This document shows, piece after piece, positions 31,064 through 39,901 of a DNA stretch of 64,000 nt (its first letter is position 1; each line of letters opens with the position of its first letter). The position numbers and the translations under genes were made by a program. A model generated the notes under the pieces. It was not told the origin of the DNA, searched no databases, and saw only the letters and a program-made list of their open reading frames with translations. Source of the DNA: an uncultured Oscillospiraceae bacterium (GTDB lineage: Bacteria; Bacillota; Clostridia; Oscillospirales; Oscillospiraceae). The stretch is taken from positions 1 through 64,000 of the forward strand of contig CAAGBT010000088.1 in assembly GCA_900768135.1 (NCBI GenBank), read 5' to 3'.

Positions 31064-31852
31064 TTATCTGATTTCCCGCTTCTGCAATTTCCGGTATTCC
31101 GTGGGCAGCGCGCCGTAGGCCTTGTGGAATTCGGCGGAAAACTTGCTCTGGCTCTCATAGCCCACGGCGCGCGCGACCTGCGCGACGCTCTCGTCCCCCT
31201 CGCGCAGCATGGCCGCCGCGCGCTCCATGCGATGCTCGCGGATGTGCGCGGCAAGCGAGCTGCCGTACACCGACTTGAACAGCGCCTTCATCGATGAGGG
31301 ATTCATCAGAAACCGGCGCGACAGCTCGTCGATGGTCACGCGGCTGTCCAAATGCTGCGTCAGGTAGTCGTGTACGGCGCGGACGGTCTTGAGCTGCTCG
31401 GCCGTGCCGCCGCCCTTGTACACCTCCGCGTCCAGCGGCGGCAGGTGCGGCGCGTCCGCTGCCGCGCGGCTTTCCTCCTCGGGACACGAGATCTCCATCG
31501 TGCGCTCGATCATGCGGTGCAGCAGCTGCGCCTGCTCCGTCTCCGCAGCGCGGTAATAGACCTCCTTGCCCACGCGGCGCGAAACGATCAGCCCGCTCTC
31601 GCGCAGCTGCCGCAGATGGTGCGACACGGCGGGCGAACTCATGCCCACAAGCGCCGAGAGGTCGATCACGCATTCCTCGCAGTGGCACAGCAGCCAGAAG
31701 ATGCGCACACGGCTGCTGTCGGACAGCTGCTTGAAAATATCCGCCACGGTCTGAAAGCTCCCGACCGTCTCGACCGACTCGTGCAGCTGCTGCATGGTCT
31801 GCGCGTCCCCGTGCTGGTGGGGCAGATGCAATTCCTCCATGGTGTTTCCCAT
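31064..31852 (-). CDS. ArsR-type metal sensor fused to an AraC-type DNA-binding domain
   Basis: Residues about 35-115 form an ArsR/SmtB winged helix (FKQLSDSSRVRIFWLL, then SSPAVSHHLRQLRESGLIVSRR). Cys56, Cys58 and Cys61 lie in LLCHCEECVIDLS, at the start of the region where CadC/ArsR sensors bind metal. Residues about 165-262 form a double AraC helix-turn-helix (IDELSRRFLMNPSSMKALFKSVYG and SVAQVARAVGYESQSKFSAEFHKAYG). ArsR-AraC fusions are uncommon. It is divergent from the HMA/P-type ATPase operon, so it most likely controls metal efflux. The start may also be ATG 31840. Confidence 0.88.
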   Translation of the reverse strand: MGNTMEELHLPHQHGDAQTMQQLHESVETVGSFQTVADIFKQLSDSSRVRIFWLLCHCEECVIDLSALVGMSSPAVSHHLRQLRESGLIVSRRVGKEVYYRAAETEQAQLLHRMIERTMEISCPEEESRAAADAPHLPPLDAEVYKGGGTAEQLKTVRAVHDYLTQHLDSRVTIDELSRRFLMNPSSMKALFKSVYGSSLAAHIREHRMERAAAMLREGDESVAQVARAVGYESQSKFSAEFHKAYGALPTEYRKLQKREIR

Positions 31853-31934
31853 CCTTTCCCATCAGGCCTCTTCGCCCGCTCTCTCCCGTTTGGAAGTTTG
31901 TTTCGCCCGAACGGAAGAGACACGCGCAGGGGCC

Positions 31935-31963
31935 TTGACTTTTTCCTTTATAGACAGTATAGT
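31935..31963 (+). promoter_or_regulatory. promoter of the metal-efflux operon
   Basis: TTGACT (31935-31940) and TATAGT (31958-31963) are 17 bases apart, about 65 bases before the HMA gene. Confidence 0.75.
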
Positions 31964-31974
31964 ACGGTCATCAG

Positions 31975-31994
31975 GATTAAACAAGCACTTAATC
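31975..31994 (+). promoter_or_regulatory. candidate metal-sensor operator
   Basis: GATTAA and TTAATC (31975-31980, 31989-31994) form a perfect inverted repeat with an eight-base centre just downstream of the expected transcription start, in the right place for the divergent ArsR-AraC protein. Confidence 0.45.
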
Positions 31995-32028
31995 GTTAAA
32001 TATTTTGTGCCGAAAAGGAGAAAGCACC

Positions 32029-32247
32029 ATGAAAAAGACGTATCAGATCGAAGTGGACTGCGCCAACTGCGCAAACCTTATGGAGGAAGCCGCCAAAAAG
32101 ACCGAGGGCGTTGCCGATGCCGTGGTAAACTTTATGACCCAGAAGATGACCGTGGAGTTCGCCGAGGGCCAGGACCCCAAGGCTGTGATGAAGGCCGTTC
32201 TGAAGAACTGCAAAAAGGTCGAGGATGACTGCGAGGTCTATCTGTAA
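32029..32247 (+). CDS. free-standing heavy-metal-associated (HMA) domain protein
   Basis: The 72-residue protein is a single ferredoxin-like HMA domain with Cys11 and Cys14 in VDCANCANLME. The motif DCANC is typical of the domain found at the N-terminus of Zn/Cd/Pb ATPases, and the adjacent ATPase lacks it. It therefore probably works as a separate metal chaperone for that pump. AAAAGGAG lies nine bases before ATG 32029. The C-terminus carries an extra acidic-cysteine stretch (KKVEDDCEVYL) that could add a ligand. The ATPase start lies 80 bases downstream. Confidence 0.93.
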   Translation: MKKTYQIEVDCANCANLMEEAAKKTEGVADAVVNFMTQKMTVEFAEGQDPKAVMKAVLKNCKKVEDDCEVYL

Positions 32248-32327
32248 GCCTCCCTCTGCCCCGGGCGAACGCGCCGGGGCGCTTTCTCAGGCAGAATTCA
32301 AAATCCCCCCTCAAGGAGATCATTCCC

Positions 32328-34211
32328 ATGACAAAAAAGCAGAAAAAGATGCTCCTCCGCATTCTGATTGCGGCGGCGCTGTTCCTCATCGCCAAGTTTA
32401 TCCCTCTGCCGGCATTCGTCTCCACCGCGCTTTACGCCGCCGCCTATCTTACCATCGGCTACGACATCCTGCGCAAGGCCTTCAAGGGCATCTGCAACCG
32501 GCAGGTGTTTGACGAAAACTTCCTGATGGCCGTTGCCACCATCGGCGCTATCGCGCTTGCGATCTATGAAAAGAGCGGCGACTATGACGAGGCCGTGGCC
32601 GTCATGCTCTTTTATCAGATCGGCGAATTTTTCCAGAGCTACGCCGTGGGCAAGTCCCGCCGCAGCATCACGGCGCTGATGGACATCCGCCCCGACTACG
32701 CCAACATTGAGCGCGGCGGCAGGCTCGAGCAGGTCGATCCCGACGAGGTCGCCGTCGGCACGGTCATCGTGGTCCAGCCGGGCGAGAAGGTTCCCATCGA
32801 CGGATGTGTCGTCGATGGCTCGTCCACGCTCAACACGGCGGCTCTCACGGGCGAGAGCCTGCCGCGCGACGTGAGCGCCGGCGACGAGATCATCAGCGGC
32901 TGCATCAACATGACGGGCGTTCTGAAGGTCAAAACCAGCAAGGCCTTCGGCGAGTCCACCGTGTCGAAGATTCTGGAGCTTGTGGAAAACTCCAGCTCGC
33001 ACAAGTCCCGCTCTGAGAACTTCATCTCCCGCTTCGCCCGCGTTTACACCCCCGCCGTGTGCTACAGCGCGCTTGCGCTCGCCATCCTGCCCCCGCTCTT
33101 CAGCCTCATCGGCGGCGGCGACGCCGCGTGGAGCGTGTGGGTCTACCGCGCGCTCACGTTCCTCGTTATTTCGTGTCCCTGCGCGCTCGTCATCAGCATT
33201 CCGCTGAGCTTCTTTGCCGGTCTCGGCGGCGCAAGCCGCGAGGGCATTCTCATCAAGGGTTCCAACTATCTGGAGGCGCTGAGCAAAACAAAGGTCGTCG
33301 TCTTCGATAAGACCGGCACGCTCACGCAGGGCGTGTTCGAGGTCAGCGCCGTGCATCACAGTCCGCTTGCGCAGCAGCAGCTGCTGGAATACGCCGCGCT
33401 TGCCGAGTGCGCGTCCTCGCACCCCATCAGCAAGAGCCTGCAGCGCGCCTGCGGCGCGGAGCTTGACCGCCAGCGCGTAACGAGCATCGAAGAGCGCAGT
33501 GGCCGCGGCGTGGTCGCCACGGTGGACGGCCACAACGTAGCCGCAGGCAACGGCAGGCTCATGGACGAGCTGGGCGTTCCTTGGCAGGAGTGCCGCAGCG
33601 TCGGCACCATCGTCCACATGGCAGTGGATGGGCAGTACGCCGGTCACATCGTCATCTCCGATATCGTCAAGCCCGATGCGCGCGACGCCATCGCTGCGCT
33701 CAGGCGCGCAGGCGTGCAGAAGACCGTCATGCTCACGGGCGACATCAAAAAGGTCGCCGACCATGTGGCGCAGGAGCTGGGCGTGGACGAGGTCTACTCC
33801 GAGCTGCTGCCCGGCGGCAAGGTCGCGCAGGTCGAGCGGCTGCTGGAGGAAAAGGGACGGAGCGGCTGTCTTGCCTTCGTCGGCGACGGCATCAACGATG
33901 CGCCCGTCCTCTCCCGCGCGGATATCGGCATCGCCATGGGCGCGATGGGCAGCGACGCCGCCATCGAGGCCGCCGACGTTGTTCTGATGGACGACGACCC
34001 GATGAAGATCGCCAAGGGCATCCAGATCTCGCGCAAGTGCATCCGCATCGTGTACGAGAACATCATCTTCTCGCTGGGCGTAAAGCTCGCGTGCCTGCTG
34101 CTTGTGGCGGCCGGCATCGCCAATATGTGGATGGGCATCTTCGCCGACGTCGGCGTGATGGTGCTGGCGGTTCTCAATGCGATCCGGGCGCTTCACACTT
34201 CAGCAAAGTGA
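32328..34211 (+). CDS. P1B-type heavy-metal-exporting ATPase (Zn/Cd/Pb class)
   Basis: The 627-residue pump has the actuator TGES motif (residues 174-177), the membrane metal site SCPCAL (Cys283, Cys285), the phosphorylation motif DKTGT (Asp327), an HP motif in SHPISKS, and the nucleotide-domain GDGINDAP. Near the C-terminus the LGVKLACLLLVAAGI helix carries the Lys that, with CPC and a following Asp (FADVGVM), defines the Zn2+/Cd2+/Pb2+ class. There is no N-terminal HMA domain, which makes it short compared with CadA (about 700-730); the preceding gene supplies that domain. The divergent ArsR-AraC protein is the probable regulator. Confidence 0.95.
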   Translation: MTKKQKKMLLRILIAAALFLIAKFIPLPAFVSTALYAAAYLTIGYDILRKAFKGICNRQVFDENFLMAVATIGAIALAIYEKSGDYDEAVAVMLFYQIGEFFQSYAVGKSRRSITALMDIRPDYANIERGGRLEQVDPDEVAVGTVIVVQPGEKVPIDGCVVDGSSTLNTAALTGESLPRDVSAGDEIISGCINMTGVLKVKTSKAFGESTVSKILELVENSSSHKSRSENFISRFARVYTPAVCYSALALAILPPLFSLIGGGDAAWSVWVYRALTFLVISCPCALVISIPLSFFAGLGGASREGILIKGSNYLEALSKTKVVVFDKTGTLTQGVFEVSAVHHSPLAQQQLLEYAALAECASSHPISKSLQRACGAELDRQRVTSIEERSGRGVVATVDGHNVAAGNGRLMDELGVPWQECRSVGTIVHMAVDGQYAGHIVISDIVKPDARDAIAALRRAGVQKTVMLTGDIKKVADHVAQELGVDEVYSELLPGGKVAQVERLLEEKGRSGCLAFVGDGINDAPVLSRADIGIAMGAMGSDAAIEAADVVLMDDDPMKIAKGIQISRKCIRIVYENIIFSLGVKLACLLLVAAGIANMWMGIFADVGVMVLAVLNAIRALHTSAK

Positions 34212-34339
34212 CCGGCGCCGCAGCGTCCTGCCGCCTGCGGGCGCGAACGCTGTCTGGTCTGTTTTCTGCCGCAGCAGTGCAGGCCGAAGTGTCCGCTATC
34301 AGCAGACAACCAAGCGCACAATACAGCGAAACCTTCTTG

Positions 34340-34372
34340 AAAAAGCGGGACGGCAAGCCGTCCCGCTTTTTC
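34340..34372 (+). terminator. terminator after the metal ATPase
   Basis: GAAAAAGCGGGACGG... pairs across CAAG with CCGTCCCGCTTTTTC, giving a long GC stem with A- and T-runs on either side. Nothing else is seen in 34212-34339. Confidence 0.88.
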
Positions 34373-34417
34373 GCATCGCGCAGATGCAAAACTTTTCGGC
34401 GCGATCCTGCGCCCCCT

Positions 34418-34446
34418 TTGACTTGCCGCGCGCGGTATGGTATACT
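34418..34446 (+). promoter_or_regulatory. dusB promoter
   Basis: TTGACT (34418-34423) and TATACT (34441-34446) with a 17-base spacer lie 30 bases before the dusB start. Confidence 0.85.
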
Positions 34447-34476
34447 GATTCAGTATAAAATGAAAGGGAGCCTGCC

Positions 34477-35445
34477 ATGCAGATCGGAACCGTTGCAATC
34501 GAATCAAAGCTTGCGCTTGCGCCCATGGCAGGCGTAACGGACGCCGCTTTCCGCCAGATATGTTCCGAACTCGGCGCAGGCTACACCGTTACCGAGCTGG
34601 TGAGCGCCCGGGCGCTGTGCTACCGCGACAAAAAGACCGCGCAGCTGCTGCGTCCCTTTCCGGGCGAGCATCCGTTTGCGGCGCAGATCTTCGGCAGCGA
34701 TCCTGCCTGCATGGCCGAGGCCGCGCAGCTGGCGCTGGAGATCTCCGGCGCGGATGTGATCGACATCAACATGGGCTGCCCGGTGGGCAAGGTTGTAAAA
34801 AACGGCGACGGCTGCGCGCTGATGCGCGACCCGGAAAAGGCGGCGCGCATCGCCGAGGCCGTGGTCCGCGCGGTGGACGTGCCGGTCACGGCGAAGATGC
34901 GCCGCGGCTGGGACAAGGGCAGCATCAACGCTGTGGAGCTGGCGAAGCTGCTGGAGCAGGCGGGCGTCAGCGCTGTTGCCGTGCATGGACGCACCCGGAT
35001 GCAGATGTACGGCGGCGAGGCCGACTGGAACACCATCCGCGATGTGAAGCAGGCCGTAAAGATCCCCGTGATCGCCAACGGCGATGTGTTTTCCGCCGAG
35101 GCTGCGGTGCGCATCCTCAAATTTACCGGTGCGGATATGGCCATGATCGGCCGCGGGAGCTTCGGCAATCCGTGGCTCTTTTCGCAGGCCGCCGCCGCGC
35201 TGAACGGAAGCGAGATCCCGGCGCTCCCGCCCTTTGCCGCGCGCTGGGACACCGCCGTGCGCCAGGTGGAGCTTGCCGCGCAGTATCACGGCGAGCGTTC
35301 CGCGATGCTGGAGGCGCGCCATCATCTGTGCTGGTACCTCAAGGGCGTGAGCCACGCCAACTACTATAAGGAAAAGATCGTGCAGCTGACCACGCTTGAC
35401 GAGTTGTATGCGCTCAGCCGCGCAGTCAGGCGCGATCTGCGCTGA
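34477..35445 (+). CDS. dusB: tRNA-dihydrouridine synthase DusB
   Basis: DusB reduces specific uridines in tRNA D loops with FMN and NADPH. The 322-residue TIM-barrel protein has LAPMAGVTDAAFRQI at the start, the catalytic-loop cysteine in NMGCPVGKVVKNGDGCAL (about residues 102-119), VTAKMRRGWD, HGRTRMQMY and the phosphate-binding IANGDVFS and IGRGSFGNPW. The length is typical. It begins a run of closely packed plus-strand genes with the ECF sigma factor 11 bases downstream. Confidence 0.96.
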   Translation: MQIGTVAIESKLALAPMAGVTDAAFRQICSELGAGYTVTELVSARALCYRDKKTAQLLRPFPGEHPFAAQIFGSDPACMAEAAQLALEISGADVIDINMGCPVGKVVKNGDGCALMRDPEKAARIAEAVVRAVDVPVTAKMRRGWDKGSINAVELAKLLEQAGVSAVAVHGRTRMQMYGGEADWNTIRDVKQAVKIPVIANGDVFSAEAAVRILKFTGADMAMIGRGSFGNPWLFSQAAAALNGSEIPALPPFAARWDTAVRQVELAAQYHGERSAMLEARHHLCWYLKGVSHANYYKEKIVQLTTLDELYALSRAVRRDLR

Positions 35446-35456
35446 CGGAGAGACCC

Positions 35457-36068
35457 ATGAACGAACAGGAACTCATTACACGCTTACAGCGCGGGGATGA
35501 ATCCGCCTTTGAAGAGCTGATCCGTCTCTACGAGAAAAAAGTATATACCCTCTGCGTCCGGATGTGCGGCAGCGCAGAGGACGCCGAGGAAGCCGCGCAG
35601 GACACTTTTCTCGCCCTCTGGCGGGGGATCGACCGGTTCCGGCAGGAATCGTCGCTTTCCACATGGATCTACCGCCTTGCCTCCAACGCCTGCATCGACC
35701 TGCTGCGCCGCAGCCGGCGGAATATCGGCGGCCCCTCGCTCGACAATGAGGACGCCTTTGTGGACGCGATCGACCCTGCGCCGCAGCCGCAGCAGGAGGC
35801 GGAGCGGCGCGAGCTGCACCGCCAGCTGCGCGAGGGGCTGCTGGCGCTGCCGGAGGATTACCGCAGCATTCTGGTGCTGCGCGAGGCCGAGGGGCTGAGC
35901 TACGCCGAGATTTCCGCCGTTACAAGGCTGGAGCTGGGTACGGTCAAATCCCGCATCAGCCGGGGACGCGCCCTTTTGCGAAATTATTTGTCCGCAAACG
36001 GGAACTTTTTTGAAAAGGCTTCGTCAAAAGTTACAGAATGTAACCGGGAGGAGATGAGCGCCAGATGA
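35457..36068 (+). CDS. ECF-type RNA polymerase sigma factor
   Basis: The 203-residue protein has sigma region 2 (residues about 15-85, EELIRLYEKKVYTLCVRMCG and AAQDTFLALWRGIDRFRQES) and region 4 (about 125-180, LPEDYRSILVLREAEGLSYAEIS), with no regions 1 or 3, as in group IV sigma factors of the SigW/RpoE type. Its stop overlaps the start of the anti-sigma gene by four bases, the classic coupled layout. The C-terminal 20 residues extend beyond region 4. Autoregulation is likely but I could not identify a promoter motif. Confidence 0.95.
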   Translation: MNEQELITRLQRGDESAFEELIRLYEKKVYTLCVRMCGSAEDAEEAAQDTFLALWRGIDRFRQESSLSTWIYRLASNACIDLLRRSRRNIGGPSLDNEDAFVDAIDPAPQPQQEAERRELHRQLREGLLALPEDYRSILVLREAEGLSYAEISAVTRLELGTVKSRISRGRALLRNYLSANGNFFEKASSKVTECNREEMSAR

Positions 36069-36907
36069 AGTGCTGCGAAGAATATGCCGCTGCGCTCTCT
36101 GCTTTTGCAGACGGGGAGCTGAACGAGGCGGAGCGCCGCACACTGCTCGACCATATCGAACACTGCCAGCGCTGCCGCGACTATCTGTCCGAGCTGATGA
36201 TCCTGCGCGCGATGTTTGAGGAAATGCCCGAGCTTCAGGCGCCGGACAACTTTGCCGGAAAGGTGCTGGAGCGCATCCACGAAGAGGATCGCGCCCGGAA
36301 GCGCCGCCGGCGCTTCCTTCCGCGCGTGCTGGCCGCCTGCGCGGCGTTCGTGCTGGTCGCCGGCGCGGCGGTGCGCTTTGCCCTGCCCGACGCCGGCACG
36401 GGCAGCGACAGCGCGGCGTGCGGAGACAACGGCGCGGCGGAAGACGTCCCGCTCGAGGGCATCGCGCTGGCTCCGACAGGCGATGATTACACCTCCTTCT
36501 CCTACAGCGCCGTGCAGAAGGACGGCGCGCAGTACGACGATCAGTACGCGCCGGACGGCGAGGCCGCAGCAGACGCGCCCACGGCGGACGGCGCGGCCGG
36601 CGGCACGGAAAGGCAGGAATACCTCACCGTGTGCGTAGACGAGGCAGCGGCGGAGGACTTTCTGCTGACGCGCGGCATGGCCGTTTACAGCGAGACAGAG
36701 GAGAGCGTGCGCTTTCTCGTCACGCCCGAGGTCGCGCATGAGCTTGGCGCAGAGATCCTGATGGACGAGGATACCGCCGCAGCGCTGGCAGGGACGAACG
36801 CGCTTGTGATCGTGGAGATCGGGAGGGCGCAGCCCAACGCAGACAGCGAGACAGCGCCGGACAGCGGTGGAACGCTTCCGGACGCAGAGGAAGGGGTGGC
36901 GCCATGA
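36065..36907 (+). CDS. membrane anti-sigma factor with zinc-finger (ZAS) domain
   Basis: The N-terminal 50 residues carry the H-x3-C-x2-C anti-sigma zinc site (LDHIEHCQRCRDYLSEL) preceded by the typical CCEEYAAALSAFADGEL. A single transmembrane helix follows at about residues 83-105 after a basic patch. The remaining 175 residues form an extracytoplasmic domain, rich in Ala, Asp and Glu, that could sense envelope stress. It should bind the sigma factor encoded directly upstream and release it on proteolysis. It overlaps the lspA start by four bases (ATGA), so sigma, anti-sigma and lspA appear coupled. Confidence 0.9.
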   Translation: MKCCEEYAAALSAFADGELNEAERRTLLDHIEHCQRCRDYLSELMILRAMFEEMPELQAPDNFAGKVLERIHEEDRARKRRRRFLPRVLAACAAFVLVAGAAVRFALPDAGTGSDSAACGDNGAAEDVPLEGIALAPTGDDYTSFSYSAVQKDGAQYDDQYAPDGEAAADAPTADGAAGGTERQEYLTVCVDEAAAEDFLLTRGMAVYSETEESVRFLVTPEVAHELGAEILMDEDTAAALAGTNALVIVEIGRAQPNADSETAPDSGGTLPDAEEGVAP

Positions 36908-37560
36908 GCGGCGATATCGGCGTGATCGGCGGCGCGGACGGACCGACGGTCATCGTCGTCTCCGGCAGCATCACAGGCCCCATTCTGTGGGCTTTCTTCG
37001 GCGCGCTGGCGCTGATGGCGATCCTATATTTCAGCTTCTACCGGCGCGGTAAGGGCAGGGCTGCCAGCCTTGCCCTTGCGGCGGTTTTCTGCGTGGCGGC
37101 GGATCAGGCCGTCAAGCTTCTGGTCGTGACCACGATGCAGCCGGGAGAGACGCGGCGCTTTCTGCCGCCGCTTTTGCAGCTCACGCGCGTGCATAACTAC
37201 GGCGCGGCCTGGTCGAGCTTCTCCGGCGCGCGGTGGCTGCTCGTGCTGCTCACCACGGCGGCAATGCTCGCGCTCATATGGCTGCTTGCAAAGATCGTCC
37301 GCCACCCGCTGGGCCAGTGGTCGCTTGCGTGCATCATCGGCGGCGGCGTTGGCAACCTGATCGACCGGGTGTGCCTCGGCTATGTTGTGGATATGCTGGA
37401 AACGATGTTTATGTCGTTTCCCGTGTTTAATGTAGCGGACGTATTTGTCGTGTGCGGCACCATCGGCGCGCTGGTCTACTATTTCCTGTTTTACGGCAGG
37501 TGCGACGAGAAGAACTGGGGGAAAGGGAACGATGGAGCCGATCCTGCTGCGGACAAGTGA
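36904..37560 (+). CDS. lspA: signal peptidase II with unusual N-terminal extension
   Basis: LspA cleaves lipoprotein signal peptides after diacylglyceryl transfer. The core (about residues 53-200) has four membrane helices, the RVHNYGAAWSSF motif and the two catalytic aspartates in GNLIDRVCLG and FNVADVFVV. The first 50 residues are extra: they contain SGDIGVIGGADGPTVIVVSG and a membrane helix. That GGADGPT motif is familiar from the beta subunit of sodium-translocating decarboxylases and related small proteins. The total of 218 residues is about 50-60 longer than usual. It is coupled to the anti-sigma gene and overlaps the pseudouridine synthase start. Confidence 0.9.
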   Translation: MSGDIGVIGGADGPTVIVVSGSITGPILWAFFGALALMAILYFSFYRRGKGRAASLALAAVFCVAADQAVKLLVVTTMQPGETRRFLPPLLQLTRVHNYGAAWSSFSGARWLLVLLTTAAMLALIWLLAKIVRHPLGQWSLACIIGGGVGNLIDRVCLGYVVDMLETMFMSFPVFNVADVFVVCGTIGALVYYFLFYGRCDEKNWGKGNDGADPAADK

Positions 37561-38443
37561 AGAAAGCGCGGGCGAGCGTCTGGATGCCTGGCTTGCCCGC
37601 ATGGCAGACGGCGTAACGCGCTCGGCGGCGGCCAGAGCGATCGCCGAAGGGCGCGTTCTGGTAAACGGCAGAGCCGCCGGCAAGAGCCTGAAGCTTTCCG
37701 GCGGCGAGCAGATCGAATTCACACCCGAGGAACCCGCGCCTATCAGCGCCGCGCCGCAGGATATCCCGCTGGACGTGGTGTATGAGGATGGCGACGTGAT
37801 CGTTGTCAACAAGCCGAGCGGACTTGTCGTGCATCCCGCGCCGGGCCATCCGGACGGAACGCTTGTCAACGCGCTGCTCCACCACTGCGGCAGCAGCCTC
37901 TCCGGCGTGGGCGGGGCGCTGCGCCCGGGCATTGTACACCGCATCGACCGCGACACGAGCGGATTGATCATTGCGGCCAAAAACGACATGGCGCACCAGT
38001 CGCTTGCCGCGCAGCTTGCCGACCACACGCTGGCGCGGACGTACGAGTGTATCGTGACAGGCAATCTGCGCGAGGACAGCGGCACGGTGGACGCGCCCAT
38101 TGCACGCGACAGCCGCGACCGCAAGCGCATGGCCGTGGTCAGCGGCGGGCGGCGCGCTGTAACGCACTGGGAAGTGATCGCGCGCTATCCGGGCTACACG
38201 CACATTCGCTGCCAGCTGGAGACCGGACGCACCCATCAGATCCGCGTCCACATGGCGTATCTCGGGCATCCGATTCTTGGCGACACCGTGTACGGCGCAA
38301 AAAAGCCCGTGCCGGGGCTGACAGGGCAGTGCCTTCACGCCGTCGCGCTGCGGTTTCTCCATCCGCGCACAGGCGAGGCGGTCTCGCTCTCCTGCCCGCT
38401 GCCGGAGGAATTTACCGCCATGCTGCGCCGGATCGACCGGTAA
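37532..38443 (+). CDS. RluD/RluA-family pseudouridine synthase
   Basis: The 303-residue enzyme has an N-terminal S4 RNA-binding domain (residues about 13-60, RLDAWLARMADGVTRSAAAR) and the RluA-type catalytic domain with the catalytic aspartate in HRIDRDTSGL, then ETGRTHQIRVH. Members modify uridines in 23S rRNA. The start is ATG 37532, which overlaps the end of lspA by 29 bases in another frame with GGGGAAAGGG upstream; lspA followed by rluD is a common Firmicutes order (B. subtilis ylyB). The exact target cannot be given. Confidence 0.95.
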   Translation: MEPILLRTSEESAGERLDAWLARMADGVTRSAAARAIAEGRVLVNGRAAGKSLKLSGGEQIEFTPEEPAPISAAPQDIPLDVVYEDGDVIVVNKPSGLVVHPAPGHPDGTLVNALLHHCGSSLSGVGGALRPGIVHRIDRDTSGLIIAAKNDMAHQSLAAQLADHTLARTYECIVTGNLREDSGTVDAPIARDSRDRKRMAVVSGGRRAVTHWEVIARYPGYTHIRCQLETGRTHQIRVHMAYLGHPILGDTVYGAKKPVPGLTGQCLHAVALRFLHPRTGEAVSLSCPLPEEFTAMLRRIDR

Positions 38444-38506
38444 AAGCGGCGGAGGCCGGGGCTTTTGCCGCATCTTATGAATAGACGCTCGGGTGAGGTG
38501 AAGAAT

Positions 38507-39805
38507 ATGAAAGAACTGCAAACCATTGAGGAAACGCTCAAATACTTGCAATTTGACAACTGGGCGCAGAGCGCGCCGGGGCTTGCGCGCAGCCGCGAGC
38601 TGCTGGGGCTGCTCGGCGACCCTCAGAAAAAGCTTAAATTTGTCCACATCGCGGGTACGAACGGCAAGGGTTCCACCGCCGCGATGCTCGCCGCCGTGCT
38701 GCAAAGCGCGGGATACCGCACGGGACTTTACACCTCGCCGCACCTGCTGCGCTTTCACGAGCGGATGCGTGTAAACGGGCAGGAGATCGACGACGGCTCG
38801 CTCATCACGCTGACCAACGCCGTGCGCGCAGCGGCCGCACAAATGCACGAAACGCCCACCGGCTTTGAGATCATGACCGCCATCGCTTTCCTCTACTTTG
38901 TGCAGGAGCGGTGCGACATCGTCTCGCTCGAGGTCGGCCTCGGCGGACGTCTGGACTCGACGAACAGCATCCCCGCACCCGAGGTCTGCGTGGTAACGAA
39001 CATCGGGCTGGAGCATACGGCCATCCTGGGCGACACGCTGGAGAAGATCGCGGCGGAAAAGTGCGGCATCATCAAGCGCGGCGCAAGCGCCGTTCTCTTT
39101 GCGCAGACGGAGGGCGTGGAGGCGGTCGCGCGCGAAAAGTGCGCGCAGGAGGGCGTCCCGCTCACCGTTACCGCGCCGGAAATGCTGGAGCGCATCTCTT
39201 CCTCGCTCGACGGGCAGGACTTCCGCTACCGCGGGCTGGGGCCGCTCCATCTTTCGCTGCTGGGCGAATACCAGCTGCTCAACGCGCTCACGGTGATCGA
39301 CGTTTGTCTGGCGCTGCGCGCGCGGGGCTGGAACATTGCCGACGGCGCCATCCGCGCGGGACTTGCGAACGCGCAGTGGCCGGGACGGCTGGAGCTGCTG
39401 CGCCGCCATCCCGACTTCCTTGTAGACGGCGCGCACAACCCCCAGTGCGTGGATGCGCTGATGGATTCGCTCGCCGCGCTTTACGGGGATCAGAAGCTCA
39501 TCTTCCTCACAGGCGTCCTGCGCGACAAGGACTGGCAGCGGATGCTGCGCCGGGCGCTTCCGCTCAGCAGAGCGTTCGTTGTCATCACGCCGCCGAGCAG
39601 CCGTGCGCTTGACGAAAACGAGCTGGCGCAGTGGCTGCGCGCGCAGGGCGTGCAGGCCGTCCCTGCGCCGGACACGGATGCCGGCGTGCGCCTGGCGCTG
39701 GAACTGGCCGGCCAGGACGGAGCTGTCTGCTCGTGGGGATCGCTCTACTTTACCGGCGAGGTGCGCCGCACTCTGACCGCCGCGCACACGCAGGAAACGC
39801 GCTGA
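38507..39805 (+). CDS. folC: bifunctional folylpolyglutamate/dihydrofolate synthase
   Basis: FolC ligates glutamate to dihydropteroate or folate with ATP. The 432-residue protein has the Mur-ligase P-loop VHIAGTNGKGSTAAML (about residues 45-60), YTSPHLLRFHERMRVNG, the metal-binding glutamate in SLEVGLGGRLDSTN, a conserved TNIGLEHT, and the C-terminal domain with LVDGAHNPQ. ATG 38507 has GAGGTG six bases upstream; an earlier in-frame ATG (38477) is less well placed. It closes the plus-strand run and ends at a terminator. Confidence 0.95.
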   Translation: MKELQTIEETLKYLQFDNWAQSAPGLARSRELLGLLGDPQKKLKFVHIAGTNGKGSTAAMLAAVLQSAGYRTGLYTSPHLLRFHERMRVNGQEIDDGSLITLTNAVRAAAAQMHETPTGFEIMTAIAFLYFVQERCDIVSLEVGLGGRLDSTNSIPAPEVCVVTNIGLEHTAILGDTLEKIAAEKCGIIKRGASAVLFAQTEGVEAVAREKCAQEGVPLTVTAPEMLERISSSLDGQDFRYRGLGPLHLSLLGEYQLLNALTVIDVCLALRARGWNIADGAIRAGLANAQWPGRLELLRRHPDFLVDGAHNPQCVDALMDSLAALYGDQKLIFLTGVLRDKDWQRMLRRALPLSRAFVVITPPSSRALDENELAQWLRAQGVQAVPAPDTDAGVRLALELAGQDGAVCSWGSLYFTGEVRRTLTAAHTQETR

Positions 39806-39852
39806 AGCAGTTCTCTGCGCGGGATTCTCCGTTTTCCCGCCGTAAGCATGAT

Positions 39853-39898
39853 AAAGCCGTCCCGCTCTCCTGTGGAGAGCGGGACGGCTTTTCTTTTT
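39853..39898 (+). terminator. terminator after folC
   Basis: An 18-base stem (AAAGCCGTCCCGCTCTCC / GGAGAGCGGGACGGCTTT) with a four-base loop is followed by T-rich sequence; it lies between convergent genes and can serve both. Confidence 0.92.
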
Positions 39899-39901
39899 GG
39901 T

